Assembly (NCBI RefSeq): GCF_030867095.1
Contig: NC_081824.1
Location: 360,797,829-360,861,828 of the forward strand
DNA from: Alligator mississippiensis
Lineage: Eukaryota > Chordata > Crocodylia > Alligatoridae
DNA: 64,000 bases
Direction: 5' to 3'
The translations under genes were made by a program, and so were the position numbers. Below the pieces are notes generated by a model. That model searched no databases, was not told the origin of the DNA, and saw nothing but the letters and a program-made list of their open reading frames with translations. Below, piece after piece: positions 32,014 through 44,052 of the stretch (positions are counted from its first letter, which is position 1; each line of letters starts with the position of its first letter).

Positions 32014-32814
32014 GGAAATATCTTCCACTTGAAACATGCATCCAAGCTGTTGTAAACACTTAATATTCCTGTGTCGCCTGTCATAAAATTAGGAGTAATT
32101 AGAATTAATTAGGATTCAAGGGTTAGTTCTTTTGTCCTGGCTAAACCCCTACTTAAGTAAAAATGGTTATCTAAAAATGCTTATCTAAAATGCTCCTTCA
32201 CTTCTGTTGTAAATCATTGTATTTTTGTTTTGAACCATTAAGCGACTGCTGAGCTCTGCCTCAAAGGTGGTTATGTATCAAAGTTTCATCCTTAGATATT
32301 GCTTACCTATGAGACAACCTACTTCCGAGGCTTAATTAATTTTTGTAAGGAATATGAGAGCTAAGAAAAGAATATACAGAAATACAGGGGGAAATATTCA
32401 AAATTATGTGAGTCCCATCAAAAATTAACTGGACTGAGACACTTAATTCCTTTACCATATTTACTAGATTAGAAGATGACCTTGGTTATAAGACAACCCC
32501 CCAATAATTAGATTCTTTATATGGAAAATGCATACATCCGTTATAAGTTTCCAAGTATAGAATCTAATTATTGGAGGTTTGCCTTGAATTTGTCCCCCTT
32601 CCTCTTTGCTCTCTGCTTCCCCATGACTTTTTTCCCCTGGCAGCCTTTGCCCCCTCCCCTTTCTATCAGCACATGGAAGTGAGGAACAAATCTGAAAACT
32701 ATAACCTTGAAATTATATATGGTTGTAGCAATTTGCATATGGTACCCATACATTTAGTTTATCCAGAATTGATGCATGTTATATTTTGAAACTGCTCCAA
32801 GTTTTAACACAGGT
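32014..32814. other. AT-rich noncoding stretch with a 16-bp perfect inverted repeat
   Basis: No coding signal. Bases 32501-32516 (CCAATAATTAGATTCT) and 32559-32574 are exact inverted copies with a 42-base loop. The neighbouring wording (tatttactagattagaagatgacc...ttataagacaacccc) suggests an old MITE end. Nothing else is recognised. Confidence 0.5.
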
Positions 32815-33732
32815 ACAGATTTCACAGACATTAGGGCTGGAAGAGACCTCAGAAGATCATCGAGTCTAGCCCCCTGCCCCAGGGGCAGGAAGTCAGCTGA
32901 GGTCATAGGATCCCAGCAAGATAAGCATCCAAATTTCTCTTGAAGGTGTTCAGTGTAGGTGCTTGAACCACATCCGATGGCAGTCTATTTCAGACCTTGG
33001 GGGCTCGGACAGTAAATGAATCCTTCCTTATGTCCAGCCTGAAACAGTCTTGTAGTAGGTTATAACCATTCAACCTTGTCATCCCCTGGGGCACTCTGGT
33101 GAACAATCATTCCCCCAGATCCTGGTGAACACCCCTGATAAACTTATAGGTGGCCATCAGATTGCCCCTGAGCCTATGCTTTTCCAGGCTAAAGAGCCCC
33201 ATAGCTCTCAGCCTGTCATTGTAAGGTCTGTTTTCCTGACCTCTGATCATATGCATTGCTCTTCTCTGGACTCTCTCAAGCTTCTCCACATCCTTTTTTA
33301 ATTGAATTACCCCAGAGTTTGGTATCATCAGCGAACTTGGCCAGTCCGCTTCTGACTCCAGTGTCCACATCATTAATGAAGATGTTGAACAATACAGGTT
33401 CAAAGACAGAGCCCACTGGTCACAGGGCACCATGATGATTGACTGCCATCAACCACCACCCTCTGGGTCTGACCATGGAGCCAGTTCCCCAGCCAGAGGA
33501 TCATGGCGGTCCGAAGGCCACAGTTGGCCAGTTTTGCCAAGAGGTGATCATGGGATACCAGATCAAAGGCTTTTTTGAAGTCAAGATATATGACATCAAT
33601 CTCCTCTTCCTTGTCTGGGTGATAGGTCACCTGGCCATAAAAGGAAATAAGATTGGTCAAGCAAGACCTTCCCGCAACAAACCCATGTTGGCTATCCCTC
33701 AGTAGGTTGCCGTTGGCCATTATTCCATAGTT
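32815..33732 (-). mobile_element. CR1 LINE fragment with internal deletion
   Basis: The reversed CR1 3' end (cagacattagggctggaagagacc) is at 32822-32846, followed by C-terminal ORF2 remnants (33107-33300: RRAMHMIRGQENRPY). A jump near 33300 leads straight to the RT palm and fingers (33400-33738: YLDFKKAFDLVSH, GFVAGRSCLTNLISFY), so about 400 nt of ORF2 is missing. The 5' edge is near 33732. It is the same subfamily as the copy at 23866. Confidence 0.85.
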
Positions 33733-33775
33733 TGGCACTTATATATAATACAAACTTTTTTTTTTTTTTGCAAAA

Positions 33776-33795
33776 TTACACACACACACACAGGT
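33776..33795. repeat. Short (CA)n microsatellite
   Basis: About eight CA units follow a T-run at 33757-33769, in an AT-rich spacer. Confidence 0.8.
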
Positions 33796-33839
33796 AATAT
33801 ATATTGTTAGAGGTAAAGTTTTATATATATAACTTTATT

Positions 33840-35200
33840 CCTTACAACCTGTCTTGTGACCATTTTAGCTCACTCAACAGTCCAAAAATACCCTTCTATA
33901 GTTACATCTTTCATAGTCACATTACAAAGACTGCACCACATGTCCACCTGCCCACACACCCATTACTGTCCTCTTGAAAGTGCCACAAATATGCAAAGAA
34001 CTACCTCATTCTCACTCCCTATGCCCTTCCCCCTCCCAAATCTCCCTCCTCCTTTTATTTATCATCATATTCTTCTTCATTGTTGTCATCATCCTCATCA
34101 TCCACATTGATCACTTCATAGGGCTTGCTTCTGAAAAGTGTATGCCAGTCCCCTCTCTTCCATATGATGTCTGCCATCTCTTTCCCATCTTCTTATACCA
34201 TCTTCCTGTAGTATCAGTACATCTCACTCAGGCCCTCTCTAATAAAGTTTTCCACTGGGAGGTTTGTGTGCCTGTTTGCATGCAAGTTCCTGGTCTTCCA
34301 CATGGTGTTTCTGAAGCAGGAGATGAACTGGTTGAAGCAGGCTGTCAGGGCCCCTTGCTGCTTAGTCAAGTACCCATACAAAACTGCCTCTCTGGTCAGG
34401 GTTATGAAACCTGATGCCACCAGGAAGAGTACAAAAACTCTCTTCCGCACCTTGCTAGTATATGGGCAGTCCCAGAAGAGGTGGTTGATTGTATCTGCCT
34501 CCCATCAGCAAGATTGCCTGGGGCAATTGAATGGGCCTTTCTGACCCATACTGTTTTTCCAGGCCAACACAAGGAGTGCCCAGTAGGTTACCTGCCAGTT
34601 CAAGTCTCTGTGCTCCTTCTGCGGGTCTTTGTGAAAGATTCACTCCCTCATGGCCTAGCAGCTGTCATCAGGTAGTAGGTCCAAGGACAATATAATATCT
34701 CTCTCTCTCCTTTTTTTTTTTAAGACATTTTTCATGTTCCAAGATAAATCAGCCAAATCAAGTCCAAATCTATGAGTCAGTCCAGAACCATAAGTGGTCC
34801 TACAACCAACAAACATCCTCCGCCCCTACCAGGGCCTTCAGATATTTCCAACATCTTTTGGCAGGCATCCTATGTGCAAGCCCAAGCCCAGAGACTTGGG
34901 GTTCAGATGCCCCCATGTTTTGCCTTCCCTCAGCCATATGGGCACAGGAGCAAGCTAGATAGGAGCCTCCCATTTCCATAAAGTGGGCTTTAAGCCCCAA
35001 CACCTCAGTGGGTACTAAACCACACCAGAAGAACAGTTATCGCCTGGGCACTTAAGGAAAACTGCCTTCATGGACCCAGATACATGGTGTTTCCCCTGCC
35101 TTGCCCCAACCTATGCATCATAGTCCAAAGCCAAAGTCTCATGATTTACCATATAGTTCACTGGGTTGGGCCCCAACAGAGTCAACAGCATTTCAAGCTA
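33840..35200 (-). mobile_element. Decayed L1/Tx1-like LINE, ORF2 C-terminal region
   Basis: The minus-strand translation around 34640-34214 gives, across one stop, a region ending in a Cys...Cys...HLFWDCPY motif followed by KVRKRVFVLF and an amphipathic tail. This layout matches the C-terminal Cys-His motif of L1/Tx1 ORF2 proteins. Upstream sequence to about 35200 has fragmentary frames with no stop-free stretch over about 70 codons. It is clearly more divergent than the array copies and belongs to another family. The boundaries are estimates. Confidence 0.5.
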
Positions 35201-36609
35201 TGGTAACCCCACAGCTCAGCACTGCGCAGTATATGTATGAACTCCAGATACCACCCAGAAAGGATCCATGTGCTAACTAGCCCCGACTCATGACAACTGC
35301 AACTGGGTGTTCTTATCACGAGTCCCGAGATGCTCCAGATATTTATATGCAGATGAGACATAGGGCAAACTAGTCTGGATTTACTTCATGGAGGTCAGAG
35401 TCACACTAAACATATGAAACAAATTGAGAAAGGGGGCAACAGAAAGATGTCTATGCAATGTCTTGGCTCACCATGACTTGAAAAAAAGATGGCAGTGTGG
35501 TGAAATATGTTTTATGGGCACTACTATGTTATTCAGATGGACTATACTAATCTATTTTCATGGTAGTTTCCCATCAGCATGTGTGACCAATATAAACCAT
35601 ATATTTTATAGTCATGCTCAATGTTGGTTACATTTAATAAATTTCATACTTGGTTTCCATTACTGAGTACATGCTGCTTTTGGCAGCAGTTTAATGATAG
35701 ACAATGTATTTTGTGAGATTTCTTTGTATGTGATTATAAGATGAGGGGCTTTTTCCCCTATGTTAATTATAGATAAAACCTCATCTTGTATTCAAGTAAA
35801 TATAATAGGTGCTTTTGAAATTTTACCTGCAATCTATTATGATGACAATAAGGCTCTGAATGCTCTGTGTTAAAAGACCAAATGAAGTTGATTTTCTTCT
35901 TTATATTAAACTATCACTATACATTTTTATCTTTTTTTTAGTCTTTCTGGGGTGGTACCTTGGCAAACTACTGTGTAAACATCTTCATCTTACCTTTAAT
36001 TATTTTTGTCCATTGACCCTTAATAAAGTTGTTTCACATCTACTCTGGTTTAAGCGACATAAGAATCAGGGTCAGATAGTTTATGCCATGTTATTTTTCT
36101 ATAATACTACACAGTTTAACTAACAGTATACTAAAATGACTAAAAGAAATTATGGAAACTATTTGATCTCATCACACCACAGACACATCAGAGGATGACA
36201 GCTCGGGCTGAAAAGTATAATGATTACTGGCAACAATTATATTACTTAAAGAAAATAAACGTTAAAATGCAACTATTTCTCCTGGTCTTTCAATTATTCC
36301 TGTCTTAGCAGACTGTCCAAGGAAAATTTAATTAAAAATAGTAGTAATAGTGTTTCTGATTTAAAGAAAAGCTTCTCCATTAAAGAATCATATTGATTGC
36401 TTTATGTTTTCATGTTTCAGCTTAATGAGCCAGATTCTGATCTCTATCATATTGTTGTAAACCCAGAATAACACTATTAAAAGCAAACTCCACTACACTA
36501 CCTCTGGATTGGCACTGCTATAACTCAGACTGGCATCTGGCCTAGTACCTCCTGGTGGTGGCAACTATAAATGTAGAAGCATCAGGAATATCACATTCCT
36601 AATACCAGT
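35201..36609. other. AT-rich noncoding stretch, nothing recognised
   Basis: No domain-bearing frame, no clear repeat termini. The longest frames are under 90 codons and of low complexity. Confidence 0.5.
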
Positions 36610-37219
36610 GGACATGTCTACACATGTGATTAATGCACACAAATAAATTCCAGATCTTATTGCTCCAGAATTTTTTGCTCCTGGGCATGCCATTTGAATG
36701 TGCACCAGGGAGCAAAAAACTCTGGAGCATATTGCTCCAGCTTTTATTCGTGCACTTCATGTAGAGCCCAGTTAGAGCAACCCGGGCTGGCAGGGGACCC
36801 AGGGGGTCAGCTTGCCATCCCAGAGCTGCTCTGACCAGGCTGCATATACTGCAGGGGAGCTGGCTGAGGCAAGAGAGTGCTTTAGCATGAGACTAGCTGG
36901 CAGGGTACTTCAGAGTGGGGCTAGCTGGCTCCTCTGACTGAGCCCCTTGTGCTGCAGGGTGGCTGGCTGGGGCATGAGGGTGCTTCATGTGAGGGCTGCC
37001 TTCTGGCTAGGCCTGCACTGAAGCACCTTATGCCCCAGCCTACCTGGGCAGTATCTACACATGTGCTACTGCACATGAAAAATCTCCACAGCAGTCCTAA
37101 CCTACTGCAAAGTGTATTAGTTTTGTGAACCCTAATAGGGGTACATGTGTAGACACTGAAATGTTTACTGCACAATTAATTTGTCAACTGTGCAGTAAAC
37201 ATCTCATGTAGGTGTGTCC
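36610..37219. mobile_element. Hairpin-rich MITE-like element
   Basis: The ends are loose inverted repeats: GGACATGTCTACACATG at the left and, in reverse, GGACACACCTACATGAG at the right. Internal hairpins include a perfect 14-bp pair (37161-37174 with 37189-37202, ATGTTTACTGCACA) and CTCCAGA-type stems at 36660-36740. The middle is GC-rich. No coding capacity is visible. Related wording occurs at 541-1050 and 55085-55400. The target duplication is unclear. Confidence 0.5.
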
Positions 37220-37635
37220 AGAATGGAGCATTCTGTTCCCAAAGGGAAAAAAAAACACATCCATATACACTCCTTTCTTAGGACCTGAACTGCTCTAAAA
37301 CTTCTGGTTCATGTGGAGAAAAATCCTATTGCCCAGAAAATAGAAGAGAAAGTCAATGTGCTTCATTTCTTCCATGGACAACAGGGGAAGTCAGGAACTG
37401 ACACGAAGCTAGCCAGTTAGAAGAGGAAGATAATCAAAGGTCCTGAATAAAAATGGGAAGAAAGGGGGGCGGGGCAAGACAGCCATACAGTTAGGGATAA
37501 ATAAAATACCTGACTAAACTGCCTAACATGGAGGGAAGGACTGAAAAGAACAACAGAACCAATCTCACAATCGAAAGGAAGGGTTTATAATAAGGATACA
37601 ACAGATCAATGTTGCTGAGAAGCCAGTGACAGTAA
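37220..37635. other. Noncoding spacer, nothing recognised
   Basis: Purine-rich AT DNA between two MITE-like elements. No frame, repeat or RNA gene was identified. Confidence 0.5.
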
Positions 37636-38149
37636 GGACCCCTCTGCACATTACATCTTACTAGCCAATTACCTGATTAATTGTGCAACTAATTTAGACT
37701 GGCTACCTGTGCAAAATAACTATGGTGCCATAAAAAATCTGACGCGCTATAAAGTTATTCCTGGAAAATGTATAAGAACTTTATAGCTGGTTACTATGCA
37801 GCTTTAATTTGCATTTGTAGCCTGTGCTCCCAAAATCTCCCAACCACAGGGGCACCCTATGGCTTCTGGGGTTGAGTCCCACAGCTGATGGGCCTCTCAA
37901 CCCCTTCAGCCATGGAGTGCTGCTTGGACCATATCCCACCAGCTATGGTACTCGCAGCTGTGGGAGCTTACTATTTGCCTGTGCAGGGCTCCCCCTGTAC
38001 TGGCAATGGTGATCCCAGGCTCCCCCTGTACCGGCACTAAGGCATGATTGGATCTGATGCTGGATTTCACAATCACACTTTCTCCCATGCATGTGTGGAT
38101 CATGCATCAGATCCTATTCTTCTTTTTACCTGCACGTGTAGAGGGGCCC
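37636..38149. mobile_element. Harbinger-like MITE with TAA target duplication
   Basis: Terminal inverted repeats of 14 bp (GGACCCCTCTGCAC left; GGGCCCCTCTACAC right in reverse) are flanked by TAA at 37633-37635 and 38150-38152. A 3-bp TAA/TTA duplication is characteristic of PIF/Harbinger elements, and the crocodilian MITE family Chompy is reported to use such targets. I have not matched this element to it. The 514-bp interior has no transposase frame. A reversed partial relative lies at 26450-26880. Confidence 0.6.
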
Positions 38150-38152
38150 TAA

Positions 38153-38572
38153 AAGATCCAGGTCCTAGCTTTTTAGTCATAATAACTTGTGGGAAGCGTA
38201 CTGCTAAATGTCTTTGAGGCCGAGACAGCCTGAAATTATAAACCCTGGTAGGATCAGAAGTCTTTTGAAATTGGCTGTTTGCATCTCGTCTATTCAGCTA
38301 TTGTCAGACAGTTCAAAAGCAAATGATTGCATTTTCCAGCTAAGCCAGAAGAGGTTATGTGGCAATTGTTATGTGGTAATTGTTATGTGTACACTTATCA
38401 GTACCTAAACTGCTTCCATGAGGCAAAGTTCCATTTAAGAGATGGAATAATTAAGAGATGGCCATAATTAAGTAGGCAGAAAGTTATACCACAGAATTCT
38501 ATACAGGAATAATATTGCATGTCTAGGAAAGACTACAGTAGTAGCTAAATAAGTGAAAATTAATTTGTCAGT
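38153..38572. other. Noncoding spacer, nothing recognised
   Basis: AT-rich, with short frames only. Confidence 0.4.
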
Positions 38573-38797
38573 GGGTGTATCTACATGAGATGCTAAATGC
38601 GCAGTAGACTAATTCTACTGTACATGAGTGTGTCACGGCAAAAGCCGTGCTAATTTGCTAATGCACAGTATAATTAGTCTACTGTGCATTAGCGTCAGAA
38701 AAAAACCATGTACCGGCACTACTGCTCAGTAGTGATAACAGGTACTAACTTAATGTACTGTAATTACAGCATGTTAATGAAAGTGTAAATGTGCCTA
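38573..38797. mobile_element. Short hairpin-rich MITE-like element
   Basis: The ends (GTGTATCTACATGAG at left; reversed GGCACATTTACAC at right) are loosely inverted. Inside are two clean hairpins: CACGGC-AAAA-GCCGTG at about 38635-38650, and a 13-bp pair CTAATGCACAGTA / TACTGTGCATTAG at about 38658-38693. Wording such as 'tctacat' links it to the 36610-37219 family. Confidence 0.45.
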
Positions 38798-39780
38798 ATT
38801 CGTGGAAGTGGATTAGCCAGACTGTATAGTTGTTATTAGTACAGTATTTTGTTCTAATTTCAAATCATATAAGGCTGCATGAGTTGCCATTAGCTTCTGT
38901 TAAATAAAGTGCTCATGTTCAAAGATGCCACAGTAGCTCAATAAAAGATAGCTAGCTAGCAAAAACAAAAAAATATTTAAGTACACATGGACTAGAATAC
39001 TGCTGAGAGCAAATATTTTTTAATGTGTATTTATTTTATTGTTTTTAAAAGGTTTTTTTTTAAAGCAGACAGGAAAATGGCTGCTTCCATTTTACCATTA
39101 ACAACCCTTTGTAATGATGGGGAGGGAAAGGCAGATTTATTTTTATAGTGATTTACAACATTATTATATTATATTTAGAATATACTATACTATACTGTTA
39201 GTCATCCTCAAAGGGAAGAATGCCTACACTGAAGAAAACACAAAGACAACTATCTGGTACACAAGTGAAATGATAACCTTCAGAGACTCCTCCCTTGCTG
39301 ACCTATAGAATAACTGCTGACGGGATATTCCAATTCTTTTGTAATATACTCCTCTCAATGTTAATATCATGTCAGTGACTAAACATACTTTTCTACTTTT
39401 CAAAACCACTTGAAAGATAAAGTGGTGTTTTCTGGCACACAATCCATACAGGAATACAGAAAACAAAGGGAAACAGAACAAAAAACTTCATGCAAAATCA
39501 CTGTGATATCTGAAAACCTTTCTGACCCAACTCTGAATGCAAGATAATCTGAGAGAAAACACAGTGTAGTATCTGCATGAATGATAAGGAAGAGAATGGA
39601 AAAGGGGCATTTTCAAAGCCAAGTACATATAATCTGCCAGAAAGAATAAATACATGTTTTCAGTTCACCAAATGTTGTATTATTATGAATATAATATCCA
39701 TTCAGGCTACCAGAACTCAAACCAAGGACCATATGTGTGCAGAGTGACATACAGTCTGAAAACTCATTGACTCATAATCA
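38798..39780. other. AT-rich noncoding stretch, nothing recognised
   Basis: Runs of T and A and short tandem TATAC wording at about 39180-39195. No coding or RNA gene signal. Confidence 0.4.
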
Positions 39781-39879
39781 GGGAACCTGGTTTTCTCTGA
39801 TTTAAAAAAATCCCTCATTTTTGGTTAGAAAAAAGTAACCCCAAATTCACATTTTTCCATTATTAAAATGAAATACCAC

Positions 39880-39936
<57 letters not shown>

Positions 39937-40020
39937 TTAAATCACGGGAAAATGTGGATTTGGGGATCCTTTTTTAACTAAAAATTGGAGATATTTTAAA
40001 TCGAAGAAAATCAAGATCCC
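39781..40020. repeat. Fold-back element with (AGAT)14 at its centre
   Basis: The left arm (39781-39870) and right arm (39937-40020) are inverted copies that align over most of their length. Shared blocks include TTTTCT-C-GATTTAAA, TTTTTGGTTA/TTTTTAGTTA, CCCCAAAT-CACATTTT and TTTAAA. Between them lies an uninterrupted AGAT tract (39881-39936). The arms are about 80 per cent identical by eye. It is probably an old palindromic MITE whose loop was colonised by a microsatellite. Confidence 0.75.
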
Positions 40021-43000
40021 TTCGCATAATGCATGGTGTTAGGTTTCTAACAGCCCTTCAGGATTGGAACTGAAGTTAGGGAAATGAGTTCTAAGGCTTG
40101 GCCTTCAACATAGCCTTTCATGGATGGTACAGCTAAGATATTAGTCTACATATTCAGCACCTTAAACATGTAGCAGCCTAAATATTGAGGTAAGAATCTG
40201 AAAATATTAACTCTACGTGGTACATGTGCATGTCTACTTTGAAGGATGCATGGCCTCCCTCCCACTTTATGATTGAATTAGAATTTGACCTATAGCTCTT
40301 GAATAACTTTTGCCATTGACATTATTTTGAGGTAGTTAGGAGAAGACCATATCCTATTTAAGGTATATAGTTTGTCTCTTTCATACAATGCAAGGTCCAA
40401 AGTATGTATTCGGAACATGTCACAAATTTTGCCTCTTTCTTACAACTGTAAACTTCTGAGCTATTTCACATGATTTCATTATTGAAACAGCACAATACAT
40501 CGTGTGGCTTGAAACAACTTTCCTATTTACAAATATAAAAATGATTTTATATTTCTAAAACTATTTCTGAAAAAAACTATGAAAATGATAAAATGAAGAA
40601 AACATCACACGGGGTGACAAATTCTGAAACAGCCAAGACAGCAAATCCTAAGTATTGTGCCATTTATAATGGAAACACCCAATCAACAGGTCTGCCCTGC
40701 AGGTAGTATGTGCCTTTTTTGACAGTGTTGATGCATGTTATCTCTGATACTGCTGTGAAATAATAATGCAGCCAAGCTTTAAAAGAAACATGGAGGAGGG
40801 TGGGAGGGGGGAAATCTGTAATAACAGTATTTAGCTTTTATTGCCTACCTGTAAAAATAATCACCTGCTCTGCTTGGTATCCCGCTACTGACAGAGCAGT
40901 AAAGCGTCTGTGCAGCTTTGCTCTGTAAAGTCTAATTGACTGTTGTCTAAACTGGGGATGTAAAGTGACATCCCACAAGCTTGTCTCTTGTCTGTTCACT
41001 ACAGTTTTCAAGAAGGGCTGTAGCGATTTATTGAGCAGGGTGATCCTGCTTATTGTCTGTGATTTACTCAGAAGCCACTCAGAAAATGGCAGGACTGACA
41101 GTGCTTGAGAAGAATTTGTCAGCCTTTACCCCCACGGGCTACTCTGCCAAATATTCTGGTTGGTTATAAGCCATCCTCAATGGAGCAATATTTTGTTTTT
41201 ACTCCGTTTTTTATTGTTTTATCATCCCTATGCTTCAACAAGCAGGCACGTTTAAGGGGTCTGAATTAAGTCTCTATGGGTTTGCATCATCTGTAATTCA
41301 CACACAGCATAAAGGTGCCAAATGCTGGCTATAAACTGTTAGTAAAGAATTAAACAAAAAAAGAAACTATTTTTTAATTATCAACTGAATCATTCAGGAG
41401 CTGAATAACAACATAAATGCTGAAAACAGGAACACTGGAAAATACAGGACTGGGTAAAAGTGTCATTGTTTAATACTGCTCCTCACAAACTTGATTGGCT
41501 TTTGCATGGAATTACAAAATTAGCTGCTGAAAGGAACATAGTAAAACATGACTCTAGATAGTAGAAAAGATTCTTTGCCAAATTGTAGCAAGTCTTGACT
41601 GGATGTCCCAGAAGCTTTATAACCTGCCACACGTAAGGAGTAAAGGGACAGACACAAACGTAATCTTTGCTCTCCCTGAATATGACAGCTGCTCAGGAAT
41701 TAGTACAGCCTGCACACAAGTGTGCTTGAATGGGACAAGAGTAGCAGAATAACTTCCAGAAATTAGAAGTGTCTCCAGTTCTTTCTGAGGCTTATAGCAA
41801 TGTGCCTCCTATTCACCCATCATACAGGCAGTGTCTTAAAGCCACATCCTGTCCCTGTGTTTTGCTAGCAGAAGTAATTAATTGTATTCCAATAGTGTAC
41901 AACCACTATCAGGGCCCTGTTGTACTGAAGCTTCTCTGAAGGAGGCAGTCCTTGCCCCAAAGAGCTTAAAATCTATGTAGACAAGCCAGACATTTTATGA
42001 GGGAAAGGATTATATCACACAGAGTCAATGCAAAGAGGGTTTTCAGATGGCATTGTAGCGCCACAAAGGATTTTTTTTTTTTTCTTAATTTCTGGAATTT
42101 TTCATTCCTCTGGATATTGCTGCTTCTTTGCAGCTTGGATGGAAGCTCCAAGGGGGAAGTGGACGGGAGGAAACTCATCCGAAAAGCAAAATTGTACCCC
42201 AAAAAAATCACCCTACACCTGCACTGCATAAAAGGCACTGCCAACACAGGACACTTCAGGGTATGGACACATGAACATTTGGAACCCTTTTAACAACGGA
42301 ACATTTCAAAAAGGCAGCAACCGGTACATTTTAACTGGTGTGTGTGTGAATGAGCAGAAAATTATTCCAATGTAGCAAAATGTCTCTAGGTTTATGCCTG
42401 GGTGAAAGTATGTTCATGTTTTGAAGGGGCTCCAAACATTCCTATGATCACACCATCGATCTACCACACACAGTGCTCACATAGGCTTGAAAGTAAATAG
42501 ATCTACACCACAGACACTGAAAGCTGCAGTGGAAGGTGGGGAGAGCCACTGCAGGTCAGCCAGCTGCATGCTTACTTGCAGCCAACGCACGTTCTCTGGG
42601 GAGTCCAGTCTAGGAATACAGCCATATACCATTCACCAAGCAAAAGGGCGGGATATGAGAGCTCATAAGGCCACCCACACATTACAACCTACACACCCTC
42701 AGGACTGGGCCCTGGTGGGGGCATACTGGTGTCCACCTAACCATGGGAAATATTTAAGTGGAGATGCCCAGTGAATACCATCAAAGTTCTCTTGGTGGTG
42801 CACCACTGTCAGTGTCCATGTTCCTTGTACACAAAGGGAACAGCTGCACCCAAATGCCATAATGACAGCTCTGTAGAGAGAAATATGGAGGAAAATGCCT
42901 TCACACATGAGCATGTAGATATCTGAGAGCATCAGAGGGGACCCTGGAGGGGTTGGTGATGCTGTTTCTTCCACGTGTCCAGGAGCAGTGGTTCCTGCAT

Positions 43001-43429
43001 CTATATAGGGGTGACCTGGGCATACTGCACATGCAGCAATTGACATTGCATATATAAAATTCAGCCCCACTGGGTTCCAAAGAATGCTCACAAAGAGAGA
43101 GAGGAATTAGTTGGTGTGCTAAAATTGTTTATATCTCAAAAGACTGTGACCCTTACTGAGCAACCAACTTTCAAGAAGCAAAGTCCTACTCCAGTGTGAA
43201 ACCATCCTCCTTTGGTTCTGTATCATCCTCCACAAGATTTCCACCCTGCTCATTCCTATGGCTGTCTGCCCCCTCAGGCAAAAGTTGCACAAGATGCAGC
43301 ATGCAAGGCTGACCTAAATGACCTCAGACTTATTTGTGGGATACACTACTGGGGTGAGGACCAAGAAGAGTTAAGCAGAGTTACCTATTACTGAAATGGG
43401 AAGTGACGGCATCCGTTCATCAGCAAGTG
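40021..43429. other. Noncoding stretch, low repeat content
   Basis: There is no coding signal over 3.4 kb. About 40580-41160 has mixed composition, no repeat termini and no stop-free frame, so it is the best candidate in the window for single-copy or conserved noncoding DNA. This is inference only. About 41890-42000 is an old interspersed repeat related to 25985-26280. From 42340 to 43429 I recognise nothing. Confidence 0.4.
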
Positions 43430-44052
43430 ATGTTGGATATTGCATCTATTCTACTGCCTGGTGGTGCATTTTCTCTTGTGGCTGTAGAGACTGATGTTAG
43501 ATTTGCAGGTACTGCCACAGTGGTCATAGGTGTGTGTAGCATTAGGGGTTACTGTACTGCCAGGCTGTTTCCTTCAGTCACATTTTTATTGTAATATGAG
43601 TAATACTGTATTTACTATATAACTGTACACTGTAATACTGTAATAGCTGTTTCTTGTCATGATGTTGGACTCCATGATTGAGAAGGGAGTGCCACTTTGT
43701 CTGTCTCCTATTCCTGTCTCCTGCCAGGGTCTCCCAAAGGACTGGGTCAATTCCAAAAGCCTTCATGTCCTGCTTGCAGACATCTTTGAAGTGCAATTTC
43801 AGGCACCCTATTTTTCTCTCCCCACCTGAAGTTTGCCCATACAGGAAGTCCTTCAGGCTGTGCCCATCTTCCATCCTGCAGAAATGGCCAAGCTAGCATA
43901 GGCACTGCTGTTTGAGTAGTGCAGTGATGGTTGGCAGGTTGGCTTAACAATGACCTCTGGGTTGGTAATTCTGTCTTGCAGCTTGATGTCAAGAATGCGT
44001 TGTAAGCAGCGTAGATGGAAGTTGTTCAGCTTCTTTTCTTGATATGCATATG
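43430..44052 (-). mobile_element. Old LINE, 3' part (RT C-terminus and zinc finger), nest level 1
   Basis: Minus-strand fragments read, in order, KKLNNFHLRCLQRILDIKL, then a part resembling LHFKDVCKQDMKAFGID, then a Cys-His finger at 43519-43466 (HCGSTCKS...YSHKRKC). This is the usual C-terminal layout of one family of vertebrate non-LTR elements whose clade I cannot fix from memory (R4/Dong-like or RTE-like). The frame has several stops and shifts. Its upstream continuation is at 48746-49118, split off by the hAT insertion at 44061-48745. Confidence 0.7.
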
